Origin: Hyphomicrobiales bacterium | Lineage (GTDB): Bacteria > Pseudomonadota > Alphaproteobacteria > Rhizobiales > Ancalomicrobiaceae | NCBI GenBank assembly: GCA_021286855.1 | Contig: JAJTBO010000002.1 | Coordinates: 186,001-250,000 of the forward strand | Direction of reading: 5' to 3' | DNA: 64,000 nt | In this document: piece by piece, positions 25,771 through 36,900 of the stretch | Layout: each line of letters starts with the position of its first letter | Numbering within the stretch: the first letter of the stretch is position 1 | Notes under the pieces: generated by a model | What the model was told of the DNA's origin: nothing | The model's input: only the letters and a program-made list of their open reading frames with translations | Databases searched by the model: none | Program-made: the position numbers and the translations under genes

Positions 25771-27777
25771 TCAGGCGGCGCGACGGCCGTCGGTCAGTTC
25801 GCGCAGCAGGCGCTCGATCTCGTCGGAGAGCCGTTCGGCTTCGCCGGCGAGTTCGCCGGCCAACCCGGAGAGGACGGCGGCGGCCCGATCGGTGTCTTCC
25901 GCCTTGGCCGGCAGGTGATTGATCGCGGCGACGGCGGCGCTGGTCGCATCGGAGGCGCGGTGCAGGCTGTCGGTGATCTCCTGGGTGGCGACGTTCTGCT
26001 CCTCGACCGCGCCGGCGACGGCGGTCGAATAGGAGGACATCGAGGAGATCGCCTCGCCGATCTCGCCGACCGAGGCGAACACGTCGTGGGTGGCGGTGCG
26101 GATGTCGGCGATCTGGCGCTCGATCTCCTCGGTCGCCTTGCCGGTCTGTCCGGCGAGCACCTTCACCTCCTGGGCGACCACCGCGAAGCCCTTGCCGGCC
26201 TCGCCGGCGCGGGCCGCCTCGATCGTGGCGTTGAGCGCGAGCAGGTTGGTCTGATCGGCGATCTCGGCGATCAGACCGGAAATCTCGCCGATCTTGCGGC
26301 TGGTCTCGCCGAGCCGTTCGGCGACGGCCGCCGCCCCGGCGGCGCGGTCGCGGGCCTGATCGGAGGCGGTCACCGATTGCGCGGTCTGGCCGGCGATCTC
26401 GCCGATCGACGACGAGAGTTCGGTCACCGCCGTGACCACCACCGAACTGTCGGCGGTGACGGCGTTGAGCCGGTCGATCGCCTCGTCGAGCCCGCGACGG
26501 GTCTCGGCGGCGTTGGCGGCGACCGCGCCGATCTGCGCCTCGATCTTGCCGACCAACTCGCCGAGGGCGGCGATGATCGAGCCGACCGACCAGCGGATGC
26601 GGTCGGCGACGCCGCTCATCGCCTTGCGCTCGCGCTCGACCAGCTCGCGCCGGCGCTCGTCGGAATTGGCGGAAGCGATCCGTTCGAGGGTGCGGTCGCG
26701 GAAATAGACGACGGCGCGAGCGACCTGGGCGATCTCGTCGCGGCCGTCGGCAAGATCGATCTTGGCATGGAGATCCTCGTCGCCGAGATGGCGGATGCCG
26801 GCGTCGAGACGGTCGATGGCCTTGATGATCGAACGGGAGGCGGCGACCGCGGCGATCAGGGCGAGCGCCACGACCAGACCGGAGATGCCGAGCATCAGGT
26901 AGAGATTGGCGCGGAAACCGGCGATCCGGGCGAGGAGCAGCCGATCGAGCTCGTCGGCGGAAGCGAGCCACAGCGCGTCGGCGGCGCGATGCAGTTCGGC
27001 ATGGGCGGCGGCGACCGGGGCGAGGTCGAGAGCGGGGCGACGGGCGTCGTCGCGCAGGGCGCGAGCGGCGGCGTCGATGGCGTCGTGATAGGCCTTGGCG
27101 CGCGCGGCGAAGGCGTCGGTCTTCGACGCGAGGGCCGTCTTGACCGATCCGTCGGGATTGCCGGCGAAGGCGGAGGCGAGATCGCTCGAGACGCCGTCGG
27201 CCGACGCGGTAAAGCCGCCGAGGCGAACCATCAGATCGGCCTTGTCGTCGTCGGAGAGCGTGGCGGCCGCCTTCTGGGCGCGGGCGATGGCGAGGAGTTG
27301 GGCGGCCTGATCGACGGCGTCGGGCAGTTTCACGGTCACCGTGTCCTGCACGTAGTAGCTGTCGAGGTCGGGATCGAGGGTGAGGTTGGAGCCGTCGGCG
27401 ACCTTGCCGACGAGGCCGCGCAACGCGGCGACGAGGGCGACGACCCGGTCGTCGCGGCGGTCGGCGGAAAGCGCGGGCAGAGCGGCGGCGACCGTCTGGG
27501 CGGCGGCGCGGCTGTCCATCGCTTCGTCGAGGTCTCGGCCGCGCGTCGCGAGGAGGTCGGTCGAGGGACGGTTGCCGACCGGCCCGATGTCGATCGCGGT
27601 GGCCGCGGTCAACGCCGGCCAGACCGCCTGGAGATAATGCGCGCCGTCCGATTCCTTCGCCGCGAAGGTCATGTCCTTGCGGCTCTGCGCGACGAACAGC
27701 CAGGCCAGCAGGGCGATCGGCACGAGGAGCAGGAGGACGATGCCGGCGAGCTTGTGACGGATGGCGAGCGAGGGCAT
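25771..27777 (-). CDS. Methyl-accepting chemotaxis protein
   Basis: The 668-residue chemoreceptor has a first helix (about 10-30), a large periplasmic sensing region of about 270 residues, a second helix (about 300-322), a HAMP region with [17 protein letters not shown], and a C-terminal signalling domain whose hairpin tip reads [21 protein letters not shown]. The long helical sensor has no recognisable ligand motif. I chose the ATG at 27775-27777; an in-frame GTG lies 12 bases upstream. A CtrA-like site lies 53 bp upstream. No other chemotaxis gene is in the window. Confidence 0.92.
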   Translation of the reverse strand: MPSLAIRHKLAGIVLLLLVPIALLAWLFVAQSRKDMTFAAKESDGAHYLQAVWPALTAATAIDIGPVGNRPSTDLLATRGRDLDEAMDSRAAAQTVAAALPALSADRRDDRVVALVAALRGLVGKVADGSNLTLDPDLDSYYVQDTVTVKLPDAVDQAAQLLAIARAQKAAATLSDDDKADLMVRLGGFTASADGVSSDLASAFAGNPDGSVKTALASKTDAFAARAKAYHDAIDAAARALRDDARRPALDLAPVAAAHAELHRAADALWLASADELDRLLLARIAGFRANLYLMLGISGLVVALALIAAVAASRSIIKAIDRLDAGIRHLGDEDLHAKIDLADGRDEIAQVARAVVYFRDRTLERIASANSDERRRELVERERKAMSGVADRIRWSVGSIIAALGELVGKIEAQIGAVAANAAETRRGLDEAIDRLNAVTADSSVVVTAVTELSSSIGEIAGQTAQSVTASDQARDRAAGAAAVAERLGETSRKIGEISGLIAEIADQTNLLALNATIEAARAGEAGKGFAVVAQEVKVLAGQTGKATEEIERQIADIRTATHDVFASVGEIGEAISSMSSYSTAVAGAVEEQNVATQEITDSLHRASDATSAAVAAINHLPAKAEDTDRAAAVLSGLAGELAGEAERLSDEIERLLRELTDGRRAA

Positions 27778-27829
27778 GGCGGGACTCACGAGCGCAATAG
27801 GGGTATCCCGTATACGATCGTGGGGAGAG

Positions 27830-27845
27830 TTAACCTCCGGCTAAC
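27830..27845 (-). promoter_or_regulatory. CtrA-like site upstream of the chemoreceptor gene
   Basis: On the plus strand the bases are TTAACCTCCGGCTAAC, that is TTAA-N7-CTAAC, one mismatch from the CtrA full-site. It lies 53 bp upstream of the chemoreceptor start. Chemotaxis and motility genes are classic CtrA targets in alphaproteobacteria; binding here is inferred. Confidence 0.35.
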
Positions 27846-27983
27846 GTGGCGGAAGGAAATGACGAAAATCGCGCGATGCACAAATCATGGGCATCGCGCG
27901 ACCATCGGACGTCGAGTTTCTGTCTGATTCTCTACCGTAGGTATACGCGCCGCAGGCGAGCCTTCACGAGGCTGGTCCGCAGA

Positions 27984-28496
27984 TCATTGCTGAACGACGA
28001 CCGGGGTACCGATCGAGACGCGGTCGTAGAGTTCGACGACGTCTTCGTTGTACATGCGGATACAGCCGTAGGAGGCGCGCGTTCCGATCGAGTCGCGGCG
28101 ATTGGTGCCGTGGATGGCGTATTCGGTGCCGGAGAGCAGCATGGCGCGGGGTCCGAGCGGGTTGTGCGGGCCGGGCGGCACCAGATCGGGCAGGCTCGGC
28201 TTGTCGCGCTTGACCTCGGCCGGCGGTCCCCAGATCGGATTGACCTCCATGCGGCCGATGGTGGTGCGGCCGGCCCATTCCTTGCCCGGACGACCGACGG
28301 CGATCGGATAGCGAATGGCGCGGCCGTCGCCGAGCACGTAGTAGAGTTTGCGTTGCGAGGTCTTCACCACGATCGTGCCGGCCGTATAGCCGTCGTCGAA
28401 GGTCACCAGTTCACGCGCGCTCGCCTCCGTCGCCGAGAAGGCGGTCAGAGCGAGGGCGGCGGCGAAGCCGAGGGCCGCGGCCGTTCGGTTCTTCAT
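27984..28496 (-). CDS. L,D-transpeptidase (YkuD domain), periplasmic
   Basis: The 170-residue protein has a signal peptide (to about residue 27, EASA-R) and one YkuD domain with H129 in YAIHGTN and the catalytic cysteine C145 in ASYGCIRM. Such enzymes make 3-3 cross-links in peptidoglycan or attach outer-membrane proteins to it. In Hyphomicrobiales, which use L,D-cross-links heavily, many small copies exist. It follows the chemoreceptor gene by direction but is upstream of it with a 206-bp gap, so it is probably a separate unit. Confidence 0.92.
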   Translation of the reverse strand: MKNRTAAALGFAAALALTAFSATEASARELVTFDDGYTAGTIVVKTSQRKLYYVLGDGRAIRYPIAVGRPGKEWAGRTTIGRMEVNPIWGPPAEVKRDKPSLPDLVPPGPHNPLGPRAMLLSGTEYAIHGTNRRDSIGTRASYGCIRMYNEDVVELYDRVSIGTPVVVQQ

Positions 28497-28654
28497 GTCG
28501 CGATACTCCCCTGTTTACGTCGTCGACGCGACGATCGGGAGAGTCCTCTCAGAAACGAGTTGAATTTTCGCGAGTATTCATGGTTTCCGAGAGCTTGCGG
28601 GGCGCGTCGGCGGCGTCGATCCGACGGGCGGACGAGTCACGGTGAATCCTTTGC

Positions 28655-28686
28655 AAAGAAAAAGGCCCCGGATCGCTCCGGGGCCT
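28655..28686 (-). terminator. Intrinsic terminator downstream of acs
   Basis: A 9-bp perfect stem (28664-28672 with 28677-28685, loop of 4) is followed, reading leftwards, by TTTTTCTTTG. It lies 30 bp past the acs stop codon. Confidence 0.85.
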
Positions 28687-28714
28687 CGATCTCGCGACTT
28701 TCGCGCGATGGCGA

Positions 28715-30655
28715 TCAGTGGCGGTTCTGACGGTGCTCGATGAGATCGTCGACGACGGTCGGATCGGCCAGCGTCGAGGTGTCGCCGAGGCTGTCGAAGC
28801 TGTCTTCGGCGATCTTGCGCAGGATGCGGCGCATGATCTTGCCCGAGCGGGTCTTCGGCAGACCGGGCGAGAACTGGATCAGGTCCGGCGAGGCGATCGG
28901 GCCGATCTCCTTGCGGACCCAGGTCACCAGCTCCTTGCGCAGCGCCTCGGTCGGCTCTTCGCCTTCCATCAGCGTGACGTAGGCGTAGATGCCCTGGCCC
29001 TTGAGGTCGTGCGGATAGCCGACGACGGCGGCTTCGGCGACCTTCGGGTGGGCGACCAGCGCCGACTCGACTTCCGCCGTGCCCATGCGGTGGCCGGAGA
29101 CGTTGATGACGTCGTCGACGCGGCCGGTGATCCAGTAGTAGCCGTCGGCGTCGCGGCGGCAGCCGTCACCGGTGAAGTACATGCCCTTGTAGGTCGAGAA
29201 GTAGGTCTGCACGAAGCGCTCGTGATCGCCGAACACAGTGCGCATCTGACCCGGCCACGAGTCGGTGATGACGAGGTTGCCCTCGGTCGCGCCTTCGAGG
29301 ATGTGGCCCTCGGCGTCGACCACGGCCGGCTGCACGCCGAAGAACGGACGGGTCGCCGAACCCGGCTTGAGGGCGGTCGCGCCCGGCAGCGGCGTGATCA
29401 GGATGCCGCCGGTCTCGGTCTGCCACCAAGTGTCGACGATCGGGCAGCGGCCCTCGCCGACGACGTTGTAGTACCACATCCAGGCTTCCGGATTGATCGG
29501 CTCGCCGACCGAACCGAGGATGCGCAGCGACTTGCGGGACGTCTTCTTGACCAGCTCCTCGCCGGCGCCCATCAGCGAACGGATGGCGGTCGGGGCGGTG
29601 TAGAAGATGTTGACCTGATGCTTGTCGACCACGTCCCAGAAGCGGGCGGCGGTCGGATAGGTCGGCACGCCTTCGAACATCACCGAGGTCGCGCCGTTGG
29701 CGAGCGGGCCGTAGACGATGTAGCTGTGGCCGGTGACCCAACCCACGTCGGCGGTGCACCAGTAGATGTCGCCCGGCTTGTAGTCGAAGATGTACTGGTG
29801 GGTGATCGAAGCATAGAGCAGATAGCCGCCGGTGGTGTGCAGCACGCCCTTCGGCTGGCCGGTCGAACCCGAGGTGAAGAGGATGAACAGCGGATCTTCC
29901 GCGTTCATCGGCTCGACGGCGCAGTCGGTCGAGACCTTGGCGACCTCGGTGTCGTAGTAGAAGTCGCGGCCGTCCTTCATGGCGATCGAGCCGCCGGTGC
30001 GGCGCACGACGATGACCGACTTGACGCCGGCCTTGCCGTCGATGGCGGCGTCGACGTTGGCCTTCAGCGGCACCTTGCGACCGCCGCGCAGACCCTCGTC
30101 GGCGGTGATCACCAGTTCGGAGCCGCAGCCCTCGATGCGGGCGGAGAGGCTGTCGGGCGAGAAGCCGCCGAAGACGATCGAGTGGACGGCGCCGATGCGG
30201 GCGCAGGCCAGCATCGCGTAGGCCGCTTCCGGGATCATCGGCAGGTAGATGGTGACGCGGTCGCCCTTCTTGACGCCGTGCGCCTTGAAGACGTTGGCGA
30301 GCTTGCAGACTTCGTCCTTGAGCTCGGCGTAGGTGATCTTCTTGTCTTCGGCCGGGCTGTCGCCCTCCCAGATGATCGCGACCTTGTCCGGCGTGGCGGC
30401 GGCGTGACGATCGACGCAGTTCGCCGCGACGTTCAGCTCGCCGTCCTCGAACCACTTGATCGACACGTTGTGCGGATCGTAGCTGGTGTTCTTCACCTTG
30501 GTGAAGGGCCTGAGCCAGTCGAGGCGCTTGGCCTGCTCGCCCCAGAACCCGTCCGGATCCCTGATCGACTGCTCGTACATGGCCTTGTACTTGGCGTCGT
30601 CGACGAGCGCGCTCGCTGCGATGTCGGCGGGCACCGGAAACACGTTCTCGGACAT
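28715..30655 (-). CDS. acs: Acetyl-coenzyme A synthetase
   Basis: The 646-residue enzyme has the full Acs length. It joins acetate and CoA through acetyl-adenylate. Motifs seen are the P-loop [14 protein letters not shown] near 265, [10 protein letters not shown] near 412, [20 protein letters not shown] near 500 and the C-terminal [11 protein letters not shown] near 610, whose lysine is the usual site of inhibitory acetylation. A GGGAGG ribosome site precedes the ATG. It starts the acetate-to-acetyl-CoA branch that feeds the ethylmalonyl-CoA enzymes encoded further along the window. Confidence 0.97.
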   Translation of the reverse strand: MSENVFPVPADIAASALVDDAKYKAMYEQSIRDPDGFWGEQAKRLDWLRPFTKVKNTSYDPHNVSIKWFEDGELNVAANCVDRHAAATPDKVAIIWEGDSPAEDKKITYAELKDEVCKLANVFKAHGVKKGDRVTIYLPMIPEAAYAMLACARIGAVHSIVFGGFSPDSLSARIEGCGSELVITADEGLRGGRKVPLKANVDAAIDGKAGVKSVIVVRRTGGSIAMKDGRDFYYDTEVAKVSTDCAVEPMNAEDPLFILFTSGSTGQPKGVLHTTGGYLLYASITHQYIFDYKPGDIYWCTADVGWVTGHSYIVYGPLANGATSVMFEGVPTYPTAARFWDVVDKHQVNIFYTAPTAIRSLMGAGEELVKKTSRKSLRILGSVGEPINPEAWMWYYNVVGEGRCPIVDTWWQTETGGILITPLPGATALKPGSATRPFFGVQPAVVDAEGHILEGATEGNLVITDSWPGQMRTVFGDHERFVQTYFSTYKGMYFTGDGCRRDADGYYWITGRVDDVINVSGHRMGTAEVESALVAHPKVAEAAVVGYPHDLKGQGIYAYVTLMEGEEPTEALRKELVTWVRKEIGPIASPDLIQFSPGLPKTRSGKIMRRILRKIAEDSFDSLGDTSTLADPTVVDDLIEHRQNRH

Positions 30656-31154
30656 GGACTGACCTCCCTGGATTTCGATCTTCCGGGGAGGAAAACGAAA
30701 ACCGTCGCGGCGCGAAGCTGCGACATGTCGTCCTCCCCATTTCGGGCGGCATTATGCGACATCCCAGACCGTCGTCCACACGCCCGGCGACAGACTTTGG
30801 TCGAGAGGGCGGCGAAAAGAGCGCCGTTTCGTCAGTGAATCGCGTCGGAATAAAGTCTTATCGACGTCGGTCGGGGGGTCTCTCGCGCCGTTCGACGGGC
30901 GCGGAGCGCGGCTAGACCGGGAAGGACGTCACCGAACGTTCATGGTCGGCTCCTACGAGCCCGTAATTGACGTACACGTCAGCGTTTTTCTTGCAATGCA
31001 GCAAAAACTACCTGAGTCAGCGGTGGTTCATTGTGCGTTGCGTCATCGCGTCTGGCTCCGCCGCGCCCGCCCGGGGTCGGATGAAGGGAAATTCATTTGT
31101 TGCGGGTCGGACCGGCGGGTAGGGTCTCGCGGTCGCGAAGCGTAGGTGGACGAG
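30656..31154. other. Divergent regulatory region between acs and the efflux operon
   Basis: About 499 bp without a supported gene, AT-richer around 30950-31030. It contains a palindrome TGACGT-AC-ACGTCA at 30968-30981 and, at 30985-31008, an inverted repeat with arms GTTTTT and AAAAAC around TTGCAATGCAGC. Either could be an operator for acs or for the efflux operon. A TTGCA-N-TGCAA-like core lies at 30991-31001. Confidence 0.5.
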
Positions 31155-32630
31155 ATGGGGCGGACGAAGAGCGCCGGAGCGCAGGGCGGAGCGGGCGTGG
31201 CGACGTCACGCCGCGTCGTCGTCGTCGGGCTGCTCGTCGGGCTCGGCGGTTGCGGCGAAGCGGCGTTCGCGCCCGATCTGACGGCGGAGATGCCGACGCG
31301 CTACGCCGCGAGCGACGGTCGCGCCGTTGTCGAGCTCGGCTCCGATTGGGTGAAGGGTTTCGGCTCGCGCGAACTCGCCGAACTGGTGGCGCTCGGCGAC
31401 GCCGACAATCTCGACATCGAGGCGGCGACGCAGCGCATCGCCCAGGCCGAGGCGGAGCTCGCCGCGTCCCAGGCTTCGCTGGCGCCGAGCCTCGACGGGA
31501 CGACGAGCGCCTCGCGCACGATCACGCCGGGGACGCGCTCGTCGTTCTCGCCGCCATTCAAGACCAGCGTCGTCGACAGCTATTCGCTCGGCGTCTCCGG
31601 ATCATGGACGATCGATCTGAACGGCCGGCTGAGGGCGCTCGCGGCGGCCGCCGGCGCGGCCGCCGAGGCGGCGCGGATCGAGCGCGACGCGGTGCGGTTG
31701 ACCACCGCGACGGCGATCGCCGACGCGTGGCTCAGGGTCGGGGCGGCGCGCGAGCAGATCCGGATCGCTCGGGAGAGCGTGGCGACGGCCGAGCGCACGC
31801 TCACGGTCTATCGGCGGCGGCTCGAGGTCGGCACGGCGACGGCGCTCGATCTGGCGCAACAGGAGAGCCTGGTCGCCTCGCAGCGCGCATCGGTGCCGGC
31901 GCTGGAGATCACCGCGCGGCAGACACGCAACGCGCTGGTGGTGCTGACGGGCCGGGTCCCGGAGGCGTTCGATCCGAAGATCGCGCGCGTTTCGGGCGTG
32001 CGCGTGCCGAGCGTGGCGGCGGGGCTGCCGTCGCGGCTCCTGACGCGGCGGCCGGACGTCGCCGTCGCCGAAGCGAACCTCGCGGCGCAGGCGGCGAACG
32101 TCGAGGCGGCCCGGGCGGCGTTCCTGCCGGAGATCACCCTGACCGGGTCGACCGGGCTCGCCAGCGCCTTCCTGAAGAATCTGCTCCGGCCCGACGCGGT
32201 TGCGAGCCAGGCGGCGGCGGGGCTGACCGCGCCTATCTTCGACGCCGGCGCGCGCTCGGCGGCGCTCGATCAGGCGCGGGCCCGGCACGCCGAGTTGGTG
32301 GCGACCTATCGTTCGGCGACGCATCAGGCGCTCGCCGACGTGGAGAACGCGCTCGTCGCGGTCGATCAATACGGCCGCCAGGAACGTCTGCAACGGGCGG
32401 TGGTGACCGCGGCGCGCAAGGCGCAGCGCCTGACCGAGGAACGCCTGACGGAAGGAACGATCGACGTGACGACGGTGCTGGAGGCGGAGCGGACGCTGTT
32501 TTCGGCGGAGCAGACGCTTGTGACGGTGCGCTTGGCGCGGGCGCGGGCGGTGGTGTCGTTGATCGGCGCGCTCGGCGGCGGCTGGTCGAAGCCGGCGCCG
32601 ACGGCGCTCGCCGAAGGAGCGGCGCGATGA
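31155..32630 (+). CDS. Outer-membrane efflux lipoprotein (TolC/OprM, NodT type)
   Basis: The product (491 residues from this ATG) has a lipoprotein signal with lipobox GLGGC, placing the acylated cysteine at residue 33. Two outer-membrane-factor repeats follow, each with a beta-strand and long helical hairpin; LDLAQQESLVASQRASVPALE and the matching LPSRLLTRRPDVAVAEANL are typical of the OprM/NodT family. It forms the exit duct for the adaptor and pumps encoded next. AGGTGG lies 5 bases before the ATG; a GTG at 31146 is an in-frame alternative. Its stop overlaps the adaptor start by 4 bases. Confidence 0.92.
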   Translation: MGRTKSAGAQGGAGVATSRRVVVVGLLVGLGGCGEAAFAPDLTAEMPTRYAASDGRAVVELGSDWVKGFGSRELAELVALGDADNLDIEAATQRIAQAEAELAASQASLAPSLDGTTSASRTITPGTRSSFSPPFKTSVVDSYSLGVSGSWTIDLNGRLRALAAAAGAAAEAARIERDAVRLTTATAIADAWLRVGAAREQIRIARESVATAERTLTVYRRRLEVGTATALDLAQQESLVASQRASVPALEITARQTRNALVVLTGRVPEAFDPKIARVSGVRVPSVAAGLPSRLLTRRPDVAVAEANLAAQAANVEAARAAFLPEITLTGSTGLASAFLKNLLRPDAVASQAAAGLTAPIFDAGARSAALDQARARHAELVATYRSATHQALADVENALVAVDQYGRQERLQRAVVTAARKAQRLTEERLTEGTIDVTTVLEAERTLFSAEQTLVTVRLARARAVVSLIGALGGGWSKPAPTALAEGAAR

Positions 32631-33967
32631 AGACTTCGCGGGCTCTTCTCCTCCTTGCGCTGCTCGCGACGGCCGGTGTGGGCGCGGCGTGGTGGACCGG
32701 ACGTCTGCCGTTCGGCGCGAAACCGACGACGACGGGCGACGGTCAACTCCCGCCGGGGCCGCTCGGCGGGGCCGCGCCGGGCGGGCGGCGGGCGCAGATG
32801 TCGCGCAACGACGGGCCGGTGCCGGTGTTGGTCGCGCCGGTCGGGCGCGCCGACGTCGATCTCCACGTCGAGGGCATCGGCACGGCGCAGGCCGACGCCA
32901 CGGTGACGGTCAAGGCTCAGGTCGACGGACGGCTCACCGAGGTGCGGTTCTCGGAAGGTCAGGAGGTCGCGGCGGGCGACGTGCTGGCGGTGATCGATCC
33001 CGCCTCCTACAAGGCGGTGTGGGATCAGGCGGTGGCCAAGCGCGACCAGGATCTCGCCGATCTCGCCAACGCCCGCGCCGATCTCGAACGCTACGAGCGG
33101 CTCGCCAAGTCGGAGGCGGGGTCGCGTCAGCAGGCGGATTCGCAGCGTGCGACGGTGGCCAAGCTGGAGGCGCAGACCCGGATCGACGCCGGCGCGATCG
33201 ACGCGGCGCGGATCAATCTCGACTACACGACGATCCGCGCGCCGATCGCCGGGCGGACCGGTTTGCGTTCGATCGACGTCGGCAATCTGGTCAAGGCGTC
33301 GGACACCACGGGTCTCGTGACGATCGCCCGGATCCGGCCGATCGCCGTCACCTTCACGGTGGCGCAGCAGCGCCTTCCCGAGCTGCTCGCCGCCGAGAAG
33401 CGCGGACCGATCCCGGTCGAGGTGCTCGGTTCCGACCGCAAGACGGTGGTCGAACGCGGCGAGGTGACGGTCATCGACAATCAGGTCGACGCCTCGACCG
33501 GCACGGTGAAGCTCAAGGCGCGACTGCCCAACCGCGACGAGGCGTTGTGGCCGGGGCAGTTCGTCGACCTGCGCATCGCGGTCGATCGGTTGAAGAACGT
33601 CCGCGTCGTGCCGAGCGCGGCGGTGCAGCGCACCGCCGAGGGGCCGTGGGTCTATGTCGTCGACGGCGAAGGCAAGGCGCGGCGCCGGGCGGTGACGATC
33701 ACTCGTCAGGACGAGACGCGGGCGGTGATCGACGGCGGGCTCGAGGATGGAGAGAAGGTGGTGACGACCGGGTTCGCGCGGCTCACCGACGGCGCGGCGG
33801 TGCGCGCCGACGACGCGGCCGCGGCCGCGGCCGGCGAGGCCGGCCCGGCGAAGGCGGACACCGCTTCGAGCGACCGGCCGCGCCGCAAGTCCGGACAGGG
33901 TCGCCCCGACGCCACGGCCGCGCCGGGGGCGCCGGCGACGGCGGGGACCGACGGATCGAAGCCATGA
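32627..33967 (+). CDS. RND periplasmic adaptor (MdtA-like)
   Basis: The 446-residue protein has an N-terminal helix (about 5-23), a low-complexity linker, the lipoyl-like half-motif TVTVKAQVDGRLTEVRFSEGQ with its partner LDYTTIRAPIAGRTGL, a helical hairpin between them, and a beta-barrel half. It resembles MdtA of MdtABC-type systems. The C-terminal tail (about 400-446) is Ala/Gly/Pro-rich and probably disordered. It overlaps the genes on both sides by 4 bases. Confidence 0.92.
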   Translation: MKTSRALLLLALLATAGVGAAWWTGRLPFGAKPTTTGDGQLPPGPLGGAAPGGRRAQMSRNDGPVPVLVAPVGRADVDLHVEGIGTAQADATVTVKAQVDGRLTEVRFSEGQEVAAGDVLAVIDPASYKAVWDQAVAKRDQDLADLANARADLERYERLAKSEAGSRQQADSQRATVAKLEAQTRIDAGAIDAARINLDYTTIRAPIAGRTGLRSIDVGNLVKASDTTGLVTIARIRPIAVTFTVAQQRLPELLAAEKRGPIPVEVLGSDRKTVVERGEVTVIDNQVDASTGTVKLKARLPNRDEALWPGQFVDLRIAVDRLKNVRVVPSAAVQRTAEGPWVYVVDGEGKARRRAVTITRQDETRAVIDGGLEDGEKVVTTGFARLTDGAAVRADDAAAAAAGEAGPAKADTASSDRPRRKSGQGRPDATAAPGAPATAGTDGSKP

Positions 33968-36900
33968 GCGTCTCGGCGCCGTTCATCGCCCGCCCGATCG
34001 CGACGTCGCTCTTGGCGGCGGCGTTGCTGGTGGTGGGGTTGCTCGGCTTTCGGGCGCTGCCGGTCTCCTCGTTGCCGCAGGTCGATTTTCCGACCGTCGA
34101 GATCACCACGCGGATGCCGGGGGCCGATCCGGCGACGACGGCGGCGGTGGTCACCGGGCCGCTCGAGCGGCAGTTCGGGCAGATCTCGGCGGTCACGGCG
34201 ATGACCTCGGAGAGCTCCTACGGCCTGTCGCGGATCACGTTGCAGTTCGATCTCGACCGCGACATCGACGCGGCGGCGCAGGACGTGCAGTCGGCGATCA
34301 ACGCCGCCGCCGGCACGCTGCCGACCGATCTGCCCTATCCGCCCGTCTATTCGAAGGTCAATCCGGCGGACACGCCGATCCTGACCCTGGCGCTGACCTC
34401 CGACAGTCAGCCGCTGCGCCGCCTTTCCGATCTCGCCGACACGCTGATCGGCCAACGCCTGTCGCAGATCTCCGGCGTCGGGCGGGTGTCGGTCGCCGGC
34501 GGGGTGCGGCCGGCGCTCAGGGTCAAGGCCGACTTCGACCGGCTGGCGGCCTACGGCCTGACGCTCGCCGATCTCAGGACGGCGATCGCGGCGACCAATC
34601 TTGCAGGCTCGAAGGGCGCGCTCGACGGGCCTCGGCAGGCCTGGTCGATCGGCGCGAACGATCAGATCGACAACGCCGCCGGTTTCGCCCGCGTCGTGGT
34701 GGCGCGCAAGAACGGCACGCCGGTGCTGCTCTCCGACGTCGCCAAGGTCGAGGAGGGGCTCGAAGACGCCTATGTCGGCGGCTGGTATCGCGGCAAACGG
34801 GCGGTGGTGCTCGACATCCAGAAGCAGCCCGGCGCCAACATCGTCGAGACGGTCGACCGGCTGATGAAGGAGGTGCCGCGCCTCGCCCGGTCGATGCCGG
34901 CGGGGGTGAACCTCGAGATCGTCCACGACCGCACGACGACGATCCGCGCCTCGATCGCCGACGTCGAGTTCACGTTGATCCTGTCCTGCGCCCTCGTGGT
35001 GATGGTGGTGCTGCTGTTCCTCAGGTCGCTTCGGGCGACGATCATCGCGGCGGTGACGCTGCCGCTGTCGATCGTGGCGACCTTCGCGGCGATGTGGTGG
35101 GCCGGCTTCAGCCTCGACAATCTGTCGCTGATGGCGCTGACCATCGGCGCCGGCTTCGTCGTCGACGACGCGATCGTGATGATCGAGAACATCGTGCGAC
35201 GGCGCGACGAGGGGCTCGACGGGATCGAGGCGGCGAAGGCCGGCGCCGGCGAGATCGGCTTCACCGTGATCTCGCTGACCCTGTCGTTGATCGCGGTGTT
35301 CATCCCGCTCTTGTTCATGACCGGTCTGGTCGGGCGGATGTTCCGCGAATTCGCGCTGACCCTGTCGATGGCGGTGGTGGTGTCGGCGGTGGTGTCGCTG
35401 ACGCTGACGCCGATGATGTGTTCGCGCCTGCTGAAGCGGGAGGAGGCGCATCACGGCGGGGTGCTCGGCGGTCTCCTTGCGGCGGCGGAATGGCCGATCT
35501 CGGCGATGGCGCGCGGCTACGAGGCTTCGCTCGGTTGGGCGCTCGCGCACGGACGTTTCATGCTCCTCATCACCGCGGCGTCGCTGGCGGCGACCGGGTG
35601 GCTCTATGTGACGAGCCCGAAGGGGTTCCTGCCGAACCAGGACACCGGCCTGATCTCGGTGGTGCTGGAAGGCGCGCCGCAGGCCTCCTTCGCCGAGATG
35701 ACGCGCCTGCAGGAGCAGGTGACGCGGGCCTTCGAGCGGGATCCGGACGTCGTCGGCGTCGTCTCGGTGATCGGGATCGGCGGGCTCAACGCCACCGGCA
35801 ACACGGCCCGGCTGACCGTGTCGTTGACGCCGCGCGAGACGCGGCTCTCCACCGCGGCGGAGATCGCCGATCGGCTGAGGCGGGCCGGCGAGGCCGTTCC
35901 CGGCGCCGCAGTCCACGTCCAGCCGGTGCAGGACGTCAAGATCGGCACGCGGTCGAGCCGTTCGCAATATCAGTACACTCTGACCGGGCCCGATCAGGCG
36001 GCGGTGTCGCGCGAGGCCGACGGGCTCGCCGTGGCGCTGGCCGGACGTCCGGAATTCGCCCATGTGACGCTCGAGACGCGCGACGACGGGCTCGCGGTCC
36101 ATGTCGCCGTCGACCGGGAACGGGCGGGTCGTCTCGGCGTCTCGGTCGAGACCATCGACGACGCGCTCCAGGACGCCTTCGCGCAGCGGCGGATCTCGAC
36201 GATCTACGCCCAGACCAACCAGTATCGGGTGATCCTGGAGGCCGATCTCTCGGCCGGGGTCGACGCGGCGGTGTTGGAGCGGCTCCGGGTCGCCGCGTCG
36301 AGCGGAACGACGGTGCCGCTCGCGGCGATCGCCCGGATCGAGCGGACCACCGCGCCGCTGTCGGTCGCCAAGCTCGATCAGTTTCCCGCCGCCACGCTGT
36401 CGTTCGATCCGGCGCCGGGCGTCTCGCTCGACGCCTGCCTCGCTGCGATCGAGGAGGTTCGCGCCGGTTTCGCCGACGTCGGCGTGCAGGGGCGGCCGGA
36501 CGCCGACGCGGCCGAGTTCGCCCGCTCGCTCGCCTCGCAGCCGTGGCTGATCCTGGCGGCGGTGGCGACGATCTACGTGGTGCTCGGCGTGCTCTACGAG
36601 AGCTTCGCCCATCCCTTCACCATCCTGACGACCCTGCCTTCGGCCGGCGTCGGGGCGCTGATCGCGCTGCGGCTGACCGGCGAGGATCTGTCGCTGGTGG
36701 CGCTGATCGGCATCGTGCTGCTGATGGGCATCGTCAAGAAGAACGCGATCATGATGATCGACTTCGCGATCGTCGCCGAGCGCGAGCACGGCCGCGATCC
36801 CCGCACGGCGATCATCGAGGCCTGCCGGCTCCGGTTCCGGCCGATCATGATGACGACGCTCGCCGCGCTGTTCGGGGCGATGCCGCTCGCCTTCGCGCAC

